A DNA stretch of 20,020 nt from Pseudomonadota bacterium (GCA_018827585.1 JAHJXP010000081.1:1-20020), one strand, 5' to 3'; positions 6,239 to 13,885 are shown, numbered from the stretch's first letter. The notes: generated by a model not told the origin, from the letters alone. Made by a program: numbers and translations.

Positions 6239-6663
6239 TGGCATGGCTGAGTTACTTGGTAGATTATGGCATCATAGGACTGCTGATTCTCCTGTCTATC
6301 ATTTCCATGGCAGTTTTTGTGGAGCGCTGGGTTTTCCTCAGGAGGGTCGACCCCTGCGGCTACAAAGGGAGCAGGCGCACCCTGGAGATAGCGATTACGA
6401 GAAAGCTGGGAGTAATTGCCTCCATCGGGAGCAATGCGCCCTACATTGGCCTTCTCGGGACCGTGCTCGGCATCATGTTGACCTTCTACACAATAGGTGT
6501 CGAAGGGTGTGTGGATGCCACACGTATCATGGTGGGGCTCGCCCTCGCCCTCAAGGCAACCGCCATAGGTCTGGTGGTTGCCATACCATCCATTGTTTTT
6601 TACAATACCCTTTTGCGGCGGGTCAAAGTAATTCTTTTGGAGTGGGACGACCGTCATGAATGA
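6238..6663 (+). CDS. exbB: ExbB proton-channel subunit of the nickel TonB system
   Basis: This 141-residue protein is of the short MotA/TolQ/ExbB type, as in Helicobacter-style ExbB2, lacking the long N-terminal extension of E. coli ExbB. There are three membrane helices: residues about 6-28, the second around SNAPYIGLLGTVLGIMLTFY (residues about 63-82), and the third around GLVVAIPSIVFYNTLL. The second and third helices carry the family's conserved core that forms the proton-conducting pentamer around ExbD. The ATG at 6238 was chosen because it aligns with the start of the paralogue at 13460 (both read M-x-[WY]-L-x-x-[LI]-[VI]-D-Y-G); a GTG three bases earlier is possible. It overlaps exbD by 8 bases. 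Context (NikR upstream; receptor, NikK and NikL downstream) points to energising nickel import. Confidence 0.9.
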   Translation: MAWLSYLVDYGIIGLLILLSIISMAVFVERWVFLRRVDPCGYKGSRRTLEIAITRKLGVIASIGSNAPYIGLLGTVLGIMLTFYTIGVEGCVDATRIMVGLALALKATAIGLVVAIPSIVFYNTLLRRVKVILLEWDDRHE

Positions 6664-7039
6664 AAAGGAATTCGATTACATTAACATGATCCCCTTTATC
6701 GACGTGATGCTTGTGCTGCTCACCATAGTGCTCACCACAAGCACCTTTGCAGTAACGGGCATCATACCCGTGGAACTGCCGAAGGTAGCGGGAAAACATG
6801 AAGCGGCTACGGTGACGCAGGTTGTGGTGATTGATAAGCAGGGTGCTATCCTTTACCAGGGCAAGGCCATCACCCTCCCAGACCTCAAGGCCCGTATTAC
6901 CGCCATACCGAGACAGACGCCATTTGTTATCAAGGCCGACAAGGATATTCCCCTCCAAGGGTTTGTCGAGGTCCTTGATCTCATCAAGACGGTAGGCTTC
7001 AGAAAGGTGAGCCTCCAGACCGAATGGACGGGTCAATGA
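6656..7039 (+). CDS. exbD: ExbD energy-transduction subunit of the nickel TonB system
   Basis: This 127-residue protein has a single N-terminal membrane helix with the essential proton-carrying aspartate in NMIPFIDVMLVLLTIVL (Asp16, equivalent to Asp25 of E. coli ExbD). A periplasmic domain follows and ends in FVEVLDLIKTVGFRKVSLQT, the usual ExbD C-terminal strand-helix signature. With ExbB and TonB it converts the proton gradient into force on the outer-membrane receptor. It overlaps exbB by 8 bases and its stop overlaps the tonB start (ATGA), so the three are translated as a unit. Confidence 0.92.
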   Translation: MNEKEFDYINMIPFIDVMLVLLTIVLTTSTFAVTGIIPVELPKVAGKHEAATVTQVVVIDKQGAILYQGKAITLPDLKARITAIPRQTPFVIKADKDIPLQGFVEVLDLIKTVGFRKVSLQTEWTGQ

Positions 7040-7875
7040 GAGAAAACTACTTAGGAGCAGCCATCTCTATCCTGGTGCACTCATCCGTCATACTGCTCCT
7101 GGTGGCTGCTTCGTTTAACATGCAGAACAGACCGGTCAAGATGGTGGAGATCGATTTCTCGCTCACGAAGGATCCTGCAAAGGAGTCTCCACTGAAAGTC
7201 GAAAAGGAGATAATTGAGAAAAAACCACGGATCCTTAAAGGAGAGACGATGCCAAAGAGGATAGTGGAGCCAAATCGGCCTGTTAAGAAGAATCCAGAAA
7301 CCGTTCCAGTGAAAGATGAGGTCGAACCGCTTCCTGTGCCGTCCATCATCACTGCGTCAGCCACGGACCCGGGGAAAGAGCGGGTCGAGCTGCCTCATGT
7401 GCCGACCATCGTCACTGCGTCGGATGCTGAAGGCGAAATGGTCGTACATGGCACACCGGCAACCTATGCGGGCTCCTCCGGGTCGGGGAACATCCTTCAG
7501 GCGCACGGCGGTTCTGCCAATGGGAAAGAGGGTGCGGAAAGCGGCGGTAGGGGTACAGGTAAAGGTGGCGAGGTCATGCTCGAAGAAGGCAAGGACTACA
7601 ACTATATCCGTGATGCGGTCATGAAGAATATTGGATACCCGGAGAGAGCGAGGAGGATGGGGTTTGAGGGAAAGACGCTCCTCTCCTTCATGGTGCTGGA
7701 AAACGGGACTACAAGCCAGATTAAGGTAGAGAAGAGCTCGGGCTACAGGCTTCTCGACGACAGCGCGAAAGAGGGGATCGCAAGAACGGTGATTCCCAGA
7801 AAGGTGTCCTACAGGGTCGTTGTGCGCCTCCCCATAACATTCACACTCCGGGTTTCAAAAGGTGACGGGACATGA
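7036..7875 (+). CDS. tonB: TonB-family energy transducer, nickel system
   Basis: This 279-residue protein has an N-terminal membrane anchor (residues about 5-26, ISILVHSSVILLLVAASF), followed by a long charged Lys/Glu/Pro linker. A Gly/Ser-rich stretch precedes a C-terminal TonB domain from about residue 192: YPERARRMGFEGKTLLSFMV, then KVEKSSGYRLLDDSA. The linker contains an imperfect duplication, VPSIITAS and VPTIVTAS about 22 residues apart. I chose the ATG at 7036, which overlaps the exbD stop, over one at 7024. The protein should span the periplasm and contact the TonB box of the receptor at 8086. Confidence 0.9.
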   Translation: MRENYLGAAISILVHSSVILLLVAASFNMQNRPVKMVEIDFSLTKDPAKESPLKVEKEIIEKKPRILKGETMPKRIVEPNRPVKKNPETVPVKDEVEPLPVPSIITASATDPGKERVELPHVPTIVTASDAEGEMVVHGTPATYAGSSGSGNILQAHGGSANGKEGAESGGRGTGKGGEVMLEEGKDYNYIRDAVMKNIGYPERARRMGFEGKTLLSFMVLENGTTSQIKVEKSSGYRLLDDSAKEGIARTVIPRKVSYRVVVRLPITFTLRVSKGDGT

Positions 7876-7922
7876 ATGCGGCCCATTCCACAAAAGTAGC
7901 AGAGGGGAGGTGATGGGAACAT

Positions 7923-8067
7923 CTCGATGATGTAGTTCTTCGAGGAAGCGGCAAGTATCGGAGGGACAGGGCCAACCTTGGCGGGAAAAACCCTGCCCCC
8001 CCGATGAAAGAAAGCGATGTCTGTTGCCACCGCCTTCCCCGTATTTATTGTAACAAAGGCGGCGGTG
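7923..8067 (+). other. Structured leader before the nickel receptor gene
   Basis: The 210-base gap between tonB and the receptor gene can form several hairpins. These are CTCGA/TCGAG (7923-7927 with 7940-7944); a strong stem pairing CGGAGGGACAGGG (7959-7971) with CCCTGCCCCCCCG (7991-8003), with two A-C mismatches and enclosing CCA/TGG; and CACCGCC (8028-8034) with GGCGGTG (8061-8067), which ends 7 bases before the receptor's ribosome-binding site. There is no terminator T-tract. It may be a processing, stability or regulatory element. I could not assign it to a known riboswitch class. Confidence 0.4.
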
Positions 8068-8085
8068 AAAGAAAAGGAGGGAATT

Positions 8086-10398
8086 TTGAAGAAGAATATC
8101 TCAAAGATCGCCATCTGTGTTCTTCTGGCATTTTTTGTCATGGTCACATCGGTAAGGGCGGAAGAACCAAAGAGAGAAAAAAGGGAAGAGAAGACGGAAC
8201 TTCAAGAGATCGTGGTAACGCCTACCGGAAAGATCGAAGACGAAAGCAAGGCGAAGGTGCCTGCTGTGGTGGAAACGCTTACCCCGGAAGGGATCGAGCG
8301 AATCAATGCCATAGATACGGCAGATATCTTCAAATACATGCCTGGTTCCTATCTAAGGAAACTCTATCCGGGATCCACCAACAGTCCTCTTGTCATCAGG
8401 GGAAACAACTCGACCATGACGGCCCGAACCCTGGTCGTTGCCGACGGCGCGCCCATAAGCGATTTTACGGCGGCGGGAAACAGCAATGCGCCAAAGTGGC
8501 AGATGGTAACACCGGGCGAGATTGAAACGATGGAGATGATCTATGGGCCATACTCGGCGGCCTTGAGCGGCAACTCCATGTCGGGGTCGGCCATCATCAC
8601 AACCCGTATGCCTGAGAAATTTGAAACAGGGGCAGACTTTACCTATACCTTCCAAAATTTTCGAGAGTACGAAACCAATGAGGACCTCAAGGGATATACG
8701 GCAAATGCCTATGTGGGTCATAAATTGGGACCGTTTTCCTTTATGGTTTCGGCCAATCGGCTGGAGACTCGAGCCCAGGGAACAAGTTATATGACGTTAG
8801 ATCCGAGCAACGGCGGTACGCCTTCAGGCAATGTCATAACCGGGTGGACGGCAGATCGCGATCCCAAGGGGAACCGACGATACATTGTGGGGGCTCAAAG
8901 TATGCAGGACATCAAAAACACTACCGTCAAGGTGAAGCTTGCCTATGATTTCAACCCAGAATCCCAGGTACGCTTCACCTTGGCGCGGTGGGACAGTATG
9001 CTGAACCGGGATTCACCGGAAACCTACCTTCGTGATGCCTCGGGCATGCCTGTCTATTCCGGAACTGTGGATATTGACGGCAAGAGCTACGCCCTGAAGA
9101 ATAGCACCTTCAGCTATTCAAAGGGAGATCTGCAGGATTCCCTCTACGGGCTGACCTACAAGCTCAACCCCAAAGAGGGTTTCAAGCTCTCGGCCGGGGT
9201 CACCCACTACAGCAACGACAGGGACATAACCGGGACGTCAAGCGACGCACCACCTGCTGCGGGACACGGCGGCAACGGCAGCGTCTCAGAAAATGACAAT
9301 GGCTGGTATACGGCCGATTTCAAGGGGTCATACGACATCAAGTGTAACGGCATCCACACGGTTGGGGCGGGCTACCACTACGACCGGTACTACGTGGACA
9401 ACGAAACGTGGAATGCCACGGATTGGCGAAGAGACATAAGGACTACACTCAAGAGCGCAAGCCAGGGTAAAACCCAGACCCAGGCGGTATTTCTCGACGA
9501 CACCTGGGAGATTACGAACCAGTGGTCGCTCTACTTAGGTGGCCGGTATGAGTGGTGGAAGGGCTTTGGCGCTTCCAAGGCCCTTGATGTCACGGGGTCA
9601 GGGCGCCTTTCCTTTGGACTGCCTTCCAGGAGTGAGAATGATTTTTCTCCCAAGTTCTCTGCGACCTTCAAGCCTACTGAGGACTGGAGACTCCGTTTCT
9701 CAATGGCCCTTGCCGTCAGGTATCCGACTGTTGGAGAGCTCTATCAGGGAGGGGTTTCTGCTTCCGGGATTGACAACAAGGCGGATCCCAATCTGAAACC
9801 GGAGAGGGTCAATGCCAAGGACTTTACCATCACCCGTACCCTGGGCAAAGCCGGCGAAGCGCGGCTCACCTTCTTCCAGGATGATGTGGACGACGCCATT
9901 TTCAGCCAGACCAATACCACCGTTACACCTAATGTGACGAATTACCAGAATGTGGACGAGGTGAGAACCAGGGGTGTCGAGATTGCTGTAAATATGCCGA
10001 AGTTCTTCTCCGGTTTCGGTGTATTTACCAATCTCGCCTGGACTGACTCGGAAATCCTGTCCAATAGGAACAATCCGGAGAGCGAAGGCAAGACCTTCCC
10101 CAGAGTGCCCACGTGGCGGGCCAAATGCGTCCTCGACTACTCGCCTTCTGATCGCTGGTTTGTGACCCTTGCAGGGCACTACTCAGGAAGACAGTATAAC
10201 ACTCTCGACAATAGCGACCGCTACGGCGGATACGGCGGTGTCGACGACTATCTGATTTTCGACACCAAGATGTCTTACAAAGTTACAAACTACCTGACCG
10301 CCTCTATCGGCGTCGACAACATTACAGACCAACTCGTCCATGTCTCACATCCCTATCCGAGGAGGACCTATTTTGCGAGCCTTAAGTACACGTACTGA
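8086..10398 (+). CDS. TonB-dependent outer-membrane receptor, probably for nickel complexes
   Basis: This 770-residue protein has a signal peptide at residues 1-25 (ending FFVMVTSVRA) and a TonB box ELQEIVVTPTG near residues 38-48. A plug domain follows to about residue 170 (VVADGAPI, then MIYGPYSAALSGNSMSGSAI). The 22-strand barrel ends with an aromatic residue (SLKYTY). The TTG at 8086, five bases after AGGAGG, gives a proper signal peptide; upstream in-frame starts would bury it. The receptor sits between exbB-exbD-tonB and nikK-nikL in a NikR-preceded operon, so a nickel chelate is the likely cargo. It shares several motifs with the BtuB-like receptor at 14643 (YLRDASG, GGR-x-x-WW, LDNSD/DDNSD, MSYKVT/ASYKVT), showing common ancestry. 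The specific chelator is unknown. Confidence 0.88.
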   Translation: MKKNISKIAICVLLAFFVMVTSVRAEEPKREKREEKTELQEIVVTPTGKIEDESKAKVPAVVETLTPEGIERINAIDTADIFKYMPGSYLRKLYPGSTNSPLVIRGNNSTMTARTLVVADGAPISDFTAAGNSNAPKWQMVTPGEIETMEMIYGPYSAALSGNSMSGSAIITTRMPEKFETGADFTYTFQNFREYETNEDLKGYTANAYVGHKLGPFSFMVSANRLETRAQGTSYMTLDPSNGGTPSGNVITGWTADRDPKGNRRYIVGAQSMQDIKNTTVKVKLAYDFNPESQVRFTLARWDSMLNRDSPETYLRDASGMPVYSGTVDIDGKSYALKNSTFSYSKGDLQDSLYGLTYKLNPKEGFKLSAGVTHYSNDRDITGTSSDAPPAAGHGGNGSVSENDNGWYTADFKGSYDIKCNGIHTVGAGYHYDRYYVDNETWNATDWRRDIRTTLKSASQGKTQTQAVFLDDTWEITNQWSLYLGGRYEWWKGFGASKALDVTGSGRLSFGLPSRSENDFSPKFSATFKPTEDWRLRFSMALAVRYPTVGELYQGGVSASGIDNKADPNLKPERVNAKDFTITRTLGKAGEARLTFFQDDVDDAIFSQTNTTVTPNVTNYQNVDEVRTRGVEIAVNMPKFFSGFGVFTNLAWTDSEILSNRNNPESEGKTFPRVPTWRAKCVLDYSPSDRWFVTLAGHYSGRQYNTLDNSDRYGGYGGVDDYLIFDTKMSYKVTNYLTASIGVDNITDQLVHVSHPYPRRTYFASLKYTY

Positions 10399-10457
10399 TA
10401 AGCCTGTGAGGCGATTCAGAGGTCACAGAAACCATACCGAAGAGAAAGGAAAAGACT

Positions 10458-11255
10458 ATGAAACACATCAGCAGAAACAGCTTTCAGGTATTCATCCACG
10501 CCATCCTTCTGGTAGCCCTCTTTGCAGTGACGGTCCACGCCCATGACACATGGATCACCATGGAGAGCTACTACCTCGACAAGTCAAAGTCGGCCTCGTT
10601 TACGGTGGCAAATGCCCACAAATTTGTTATTCCCGGCGAGAAGCCGCTTGCTGCAGACCAGGCGCAGAAGGCATTCTTTCTTGGCCCTGACGGGAAAGAG
10701 TCGGCGGCCATTGTAGAAGGCAACGACAAGTTCATCTCCAAGACAGCCCTTAAAGCGGAGGGCTCGTACCTGGCAGTGGTGAAGAAAGAAGGGGGTTTTG
10801 CCACAAAGACGGTTGACGGGATCAAACGGGGAAAGAGCAAAAAAGACGTGAAGGACGCGGTGGAATGCACCTTCTCGGAGAAGTATGCCAAGGCCCTCTT
10901 CATATTAGGCAAAGCCGGTGGCGCTGCCGTCCTGCAACCAATCGGCCAGCCTTTTGAAATCGTACCCCTCAAGGATCCGGCTACCTTGAAGAAGGGAGAT
11001 GAACTCCCCGTTAAGGTTCTTCTTGAGGGCAAACCCGCAAGAACGATAGTTTTTGGCACTTATGCCGGTTTTTCACCTGAAGCGAACACCTTTGCCTATA
11101 CGACAGCAACCGACAAGGAAGGGGTGGCTAAGATCCGCCTTCTCAGCAACGGCCCGTGGCTTCTCGTTGCCAAACAGGGGGATATGGCCTATCCGGACGC
11201 CACGGTGTGCGACAAGAAGGCCTACGCGGCGACCCTGACGTTCCAGATCCAGTAA
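10458..11255 (+). CDS. nikK: NikK-like periplasmic DUF4198 protein
   Basis: This 265-residue protein has a signal peptide (residues 1-28, ending TVHA), after which the mature chain should begin HDTWITMESYYL. It carries the DUF4198 fold of beta-sandwich type: IVPLKDPATLKKGDELPVKV, a FGTYAGFSPE segment, and the closing GPWLLVAKQGD. DUF4198 proteins are the NikK component of ECF-type nickel uptake systems (NikKMLQO) and similar cobalt/nickel loci. They are presumed to bind metal in the periplasm and deliver it to the inner-membrane transporter. It lies 59 bases after the receptor gene. The predicted N-terminal histidine of the mature protein could be a metal ligand. Confidence 0.8.
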   Translation: MKHISRNSFQVFIHAILLVALFAVTVHAHDTWITMESYYLDKSKSASFTVANAHKFVIPGEKPLAADQAQKAFFLGPDGKESAAIVEGNDKFISKTALKAEGSYLAVVKKEGGFATKTVDGIKRGKSKKDVKDAVECTFSEKYAKALFILGKAGGAAVLQPIGQPFEIVPLKDPATLKKGDELPVKVLLEGKPARTIVFGTYAGFSPEANTFAYTTATDKEGVAKIRLLSNGPWLLVAKQGDMAYPDATVCDKKAYAATLTFQIQ

Positions 11256-11272
11256 CCGCATTTGCGCATACG

Positions 11273-11319
11273 GGGCCGGAAGGAGGGCACATCAAAAAAC
11301 CTTACCATCCTTCCGGCCC
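11273..11319 (+). other. Intercistronic hairpin between nikK and nikL
   Basis: GGGCCGGAAGGA (11273-11284) pairs perfectly with TCCTTCCGGCCC (11308-11319) around a 23-base loop. No T-tract follows, so it is more likely an RNA stability or processing element than a terminator. It accounts for part of the 142-base gap in an otherwise compact operon. Confidence 0.55.
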
Positions 11320-11397
11320 GCAGGGAGGAGCCGGAAACAACCTGCCCCTCCTTGTGGCGAAGCATTCTTCTGCAGCGAGAGGCGAGGAGGAACAAGC

Positions 11398-11880
11398 ATG
11401 AAGTGCGTAATCATGGCCATTCTATTGTCAACCGCGACAGTCTGGATGTGTACCCCTGTGATTGCCCATTCGGTCCACTACCAGGTGGAGAATAGGGGTG
11501 TCAGCGTCCGGGTCTTTTTTGGTGAGAATGACCCGGCGAGTTATTCCGCTTACGATATTTTCGGACCGGGGGACAGGTTGCCCCATCAAAAAGGGAGAAC
11601 CGACAAGAACGGCTTCGTCTCCTTTCTCCCCGACAGGCAGGGGCAGTGGGTGGTCAAGGTGTACGGTGAGTCCGATCATGGAATGCACGGCGCACAGATC
11701 GAGATCAAGGTCAATGAGGGCCTCTTCATGGATTCTTTCAGGAAGCCTCTGGTAGCGCAATACACAAAGGCCTTTGTGGGGATAAGCATACTCCTTGCCT
11801 TTTTTGGGGCGTGGTCCCTGGTACGGACGCGGCGGGCGGGCCGCAAGAATAGAGATAGCGGCGGCGCAGAAGGCCCCTGA
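11398..11880 (+). CDS. nikL: NikL-like nickel transport accessory protein
   Basis: This 160-residue protein has a signal peptide (residues 1-23), after which the mature chain should begin HSVHYQVENRG. Its periplasmic beta domain has the NikL pattern: SVRVFFGENDPASYSAYDIF, then GRTDKNGFVSFLPDRQGQW, then ESDHGMHGAQ. A C-terminal membrane helix (about residues 125-145, TKAFVGISILLAFFGAW) is followed by a basic tail. NikL is an accessory membrane component of ECF nickel transporters, working with NikM, NikQ and NikO. GAGGAGG lies 7 bases before the ATG. NikM, NikQ and NikO are absent from the window, so either they are encoded elsewhere or this set has lost them. Confidence 0.8.
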   Translation: MKCVIMAILLSTATVWMCTPVIAHSVHYQVENRGVSVRVFFGENDPASYSAYDIFGPGDRLPHQKGRTDKNGFVSFLPDRQGQWVVKVYGESDHGMHGAQIEIKVNEGLFMDSFRKPLVAQYTKAFVGISILLAFFGAWSLVRTRRAGRKNRDSGGAEGP

Positions 11881-11923
11881 GGGCCGTGTTCTGCCACTAT
11901 GAGACGGACAGGAGAGAACAACC

Positions 11924-12084
11924 ATGCACATGAAGGTGTCAACTATCCCACTCCGGTAGTGCTGATGAACATGGTGCTTACCAGCTCGCCGGTGAGCGAT
12001 CCCGTTCAGTACCTCACAGGACGTCTGATCGTTGAGGCGCTTCCTCAGGCAATTGGGCTTGACTTTATCAGGGACTCATGTTAG
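11924..12084 (+). pseudogene. Possible nikM start-site remnant
   Basis: After nikL an AGGAGA site (11910-11915) precedes an ATG that reads MHMKVSTIPLR then TAG (11957). CbiM/NikM proteins start with Met-His-Ile or Met-His-Met, residues that bind the metal, and nikM is the gene expected next to nikL. The rest is unrecognisable. An overlapping 61-codon frame (11899-12084) has no known domain. The interpretation is a nikM whose body was deleted, and it rests on only three residues plus context. Confidence 0.25.
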
Positions 12085-12096
12085 CGAAGCACCAAT

Positions 12097-12124
12097 ATCG
12101 GCCTTAATGGCTGATGGCTCTTTT
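12097..12124 (+). terminator. Possible terminator of the nickel operon
   Basis: ATCGGCC (12097-12103) pairs with GGCTGAT (12109-12115), one G-T pair included, around a 5-base loop. TTTT begins at 12121 after a 5-base gap. This is a weak intrinsic terminator placed just before the cobalamin riboswitch. Confidence 0.35.
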
Positions 12125-12133
12125 ATAGGCAAT

Positions 12134-12355
12134 CGGATTGGTGACCCTTTCAAGAGGGTAGAATAGGGAATCCCGTTTAAATCGGGAGCGGACCCGCCAC
12201 TGTAAGCAGCGACGACCCCCGTAGTCGGTTCGGAGGAACTCATTCGGCATTCCGGAAGGAAGATTTCGGATGACGGCCTCCGGGCGAATAGCCACTATCG
12301 TAATGATGGGAAGGCATGGGGAGGAGGAGGACCTGCAAGCCAGGAGACCTGCCAA
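12134..12355 (+). ncRNA. Cobalamin riboswitch 1
   Basis: The element shows the conserved cobalamin-aptamer parts in order: TGGTGACCCTTTC with its AGAGGGTAG partner, AATAGGGAATCCCG, GCGGACCCGCCACTGTAA, a long variable arm, the GGGAAGGC segment, and the B12 box GCAAGCCAGGAGACCTGCC (12335-12353). Adenosylcobalamin or a related corrinoid binding would repress the genes downstream. The next genes are tonB, exbB and exbD, which energise the BtuB-like receptor further on. The variable arm (about 12215-12295) is longer than in many examples. The expression platform is the terminator at 12428-12461. Confidence 0.92.
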
Positions 12356-12427
12356 GATGAGCCCCGTGTAAGCTTCGACGGTAAAGAAGGCGGGGACTCG
12401 ATAGTTGACGGATTATAAAAACGTTTA

Positions 12428-12461
12428 ATCCCCGGTCATGGATCATGGCCGGGGATTTTTT
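12428..12461 (+). terminator. Riboswitch-controlled intrinsic terminator
   Basis: ATCCCCGGTCATG (12428-12440) pairs along its full length, with one T-G wobble, with CATGGCCGGGGAT (12444-12456) around a GAT loop, followed by T6. An alternative pairing exists: CGGGGA at 12391-12396 complements TCCCCG at 12429-12434 and could act as antiterminator when ligand is absent. This makes riboswitch 1 a transcription-attenuation switch. Confidence 0.85.
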
Positions 12462-12605
12462 GTTGTGTGCGGCGGGGCGTATCCGCATGGCGCGGTTGTC
12501 TTTCTGACGGGATGCAATTGTATCTTGGATAGGCGTGATGGGGGCTTGGGAAGGCTATGTACAGGGCATTCGGAACCGGCCGATGGTGGAATGGGGGTGG
12601 CGGGG

Positions 12606-13439
12606 ATGAATGACCGGATCGCGGGGATTATTTTGTCTGGGGCAATCCATGCCGCCTGTCTGTCCCTGTTGTTTTTTCTGCCGGCCGCGAAAGGGGTTCC
12701 GATAAAAACCTTCCATATCCGCTTTGAACAGCGGGAAACCTTCTCCACAGAGGCGCCGAAGCCCGTGACCTCTGCAAAAGGAGAAAAGACGGCTGCCCCT
12801 AAAGGGCGCCGGGAGGCGATTCCGAAGGCGGAGGAAAAAAGGGCGATGACGCCGGTCGCCCGGGAAAATGAAGTGGTGGAGGAGATAAACCCGGTGATAC
12901 CGGCTGATTCGGGAACCGCCGTTGTGAGCCTACCAAATCCTGAGCCGCAAAGGGTGGCCGTTTCGGGGATCGCCGGTTCAAAGACTGCGGAGGCGCCCAT
13001 GAACCCGGTTGGTTCGGGCGCCGCTGTTGTAAGCGCGCTAATCCCGGGGCCGCAAGGGACGGCCGGTTTGGAGATCGCAGGCTCAAAAACCTCCGGGGTA
13101 CCCTTGAATCCGGGCGGGGCTTCCCCCAGAAAAGGCGAGGGCCCCCCCATCGTGGAGACGAAGTTCGGCGAACTCGATGCCCCGACGTTCATCCATCGGG
13201 CAATGCCCGTTTATCCGAGGGCGGCTCGGAGATTGGAAAAAGAAGGGAGGGTCGTTTTGAAATTGCTGATCGATCATGCAGGAAATCTTCGGAGCGTCGA
13301 GGTGATTGAGCCCGCCCCTTTTGGGTTTACGGAAGCCGCCATTGAGGCGGTCAGAAAATCCACCTTTGTCCCGGCGCGTCGGAATGGAGAAGGGGTCTCC
13401 TCATGGGCCGTTCTCCCGATTCGTTTTCGCCTGGAGTGA
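12606..13439 (+). CDS. tonB: TonB-family energy transducer, corrinoid system
   Basis: This 277-residue protein has an N-terminal membrane anchor (residues about 5-28, AGIILSGAIHAACLSLLFFL), a long Pro/Ala/Glu linker, and a C-terminal TonB domain from about residue 192 (MPVYPRAARRLEKEGRVVL, then DHAGNLRSVEVIE, ending VLPIRFRLE). The ATG at 12606 gives an N-terminus parallel to the TonB at 7036; its ribosome-binding site is only a G-rich run. The linker holds two imperfect tandem repeats (12888-13001 and 13002-13106) of the form NPV...SG-x-AVVS...IAGSKT. It is the first gene after riboswitch 1. The 144 bases between terminator and start hold no recognised gene. Confidence 0.88.
   Translation: MNDRIAGIILSGAIHAACLSLLFFLPAAKGVPIKTFHIRFEQRETFSTEAPKPVTSAKGEKTAAPKGRREAIPKAEEKRAMTPVARENEVVEEINPVIPADSGTAVVSLPNPEPQRVAVSGIAGSKTAEAPMNPVGSGAAVVSALIPGPQGTAGLEIAGSKTSGVPLNPGGASPRKGEGPPIVETKFGELDAPTFIHRAMPVYPRAARRLEKEGRVVLKLLIDHAGNLRSVEVIEPAPFGFTEAAIEAVRKSTFVPARRNGEGVSSWAVLPIRFRLE
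12888..13106 (+). repeat. Imperfect tandem repeat in the TonB linker
   Basis: Two units of 38 and 35 codons each begin NPV, contain SGTAVVS or SGAAVVS, a PEPQ or PGPQ step, and IAGSKT, and a third NP begins at 13107. DNA similarity has decayed, so the duplication is not recent or is kept flexible by selection on linker length only. Confidence 0.7.
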
Positions 13440-13459
13440 GTTTTTAAGAGGATAGGAAT

Positions 13460-13885
13460 ATGGGATATCTGGGTTCGATCATCGATTATGGTGTCATCGG
13501 GTGTCTCCTTTTGATGAGCCTGATCGCTCTATCCATCGCGATTGAAAGGTATCTTGCCTATGGAAGGATAGAGGTGAAAAAATTCCAGGACAGGCGCACG
13601 CTGGAATTCGAGCTGACCAGAAGACTCCATCTCATCGCCACGATCGGAAGCAATGCCCCCTATATTGGGCTTCTGGGCACCGTCCTGGGGATCATGTCCA
13701 CCTTTTACACCATGGGGAGCGAAGGCTTTCTCGATACGGGCAAGATCATGATCGGGCTGGCCCTGGCATTGAAGGCAACGGCGGCCGGGCTTCTGGTCGC
13801 CATCCCGTCCATCGTCTTTTACAACCTGCTGCTGAGGAAGGTAAAAGGGATCGTTCTTCGCTGGGAGACTGGGCATGGAAGATAA
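13460..13885 (+). CDS. exbB: ExbB proton-channel subunit of the corrinoid TonB system
   Basis: This 141-residue short-form ExbB is a clear paralogue of the one at 6238, with the same length, same three helices and the shared block SNAPYIGLLGTVLGIM (second helix). The third helix contains GLLVAIPSIVFYNLLLRKVK. A GAGGATAGGAA-like site precedes the ATG, and it overlaps exbD by 11 bases. With ExbD and TonB it should supply energy to the BtuB-like receptor encoded after riboswitch 2. Confidence 0.92.
   Translation: MGYLGSIIDYGVIGCLLLMSLIALSIAIERYLAYGRIEVKKFQDRRTLEFELTRRLHLIATIGSNAPYIGLLGTVLGIMSTFYTMGSEGFLDTGKIMIGLALALKATAAGLLVAIPSIVFYNLLLRKVKGIVLRWETGHGR

Noticed and set aside
7950..8010. NiCo-type riboswitch upstream of the nickel receptor
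   Set aside because: The stem-rich leader and context made it tempting, but I could not match the conserved four-stem core, so I left it as an unassigned structured leader.
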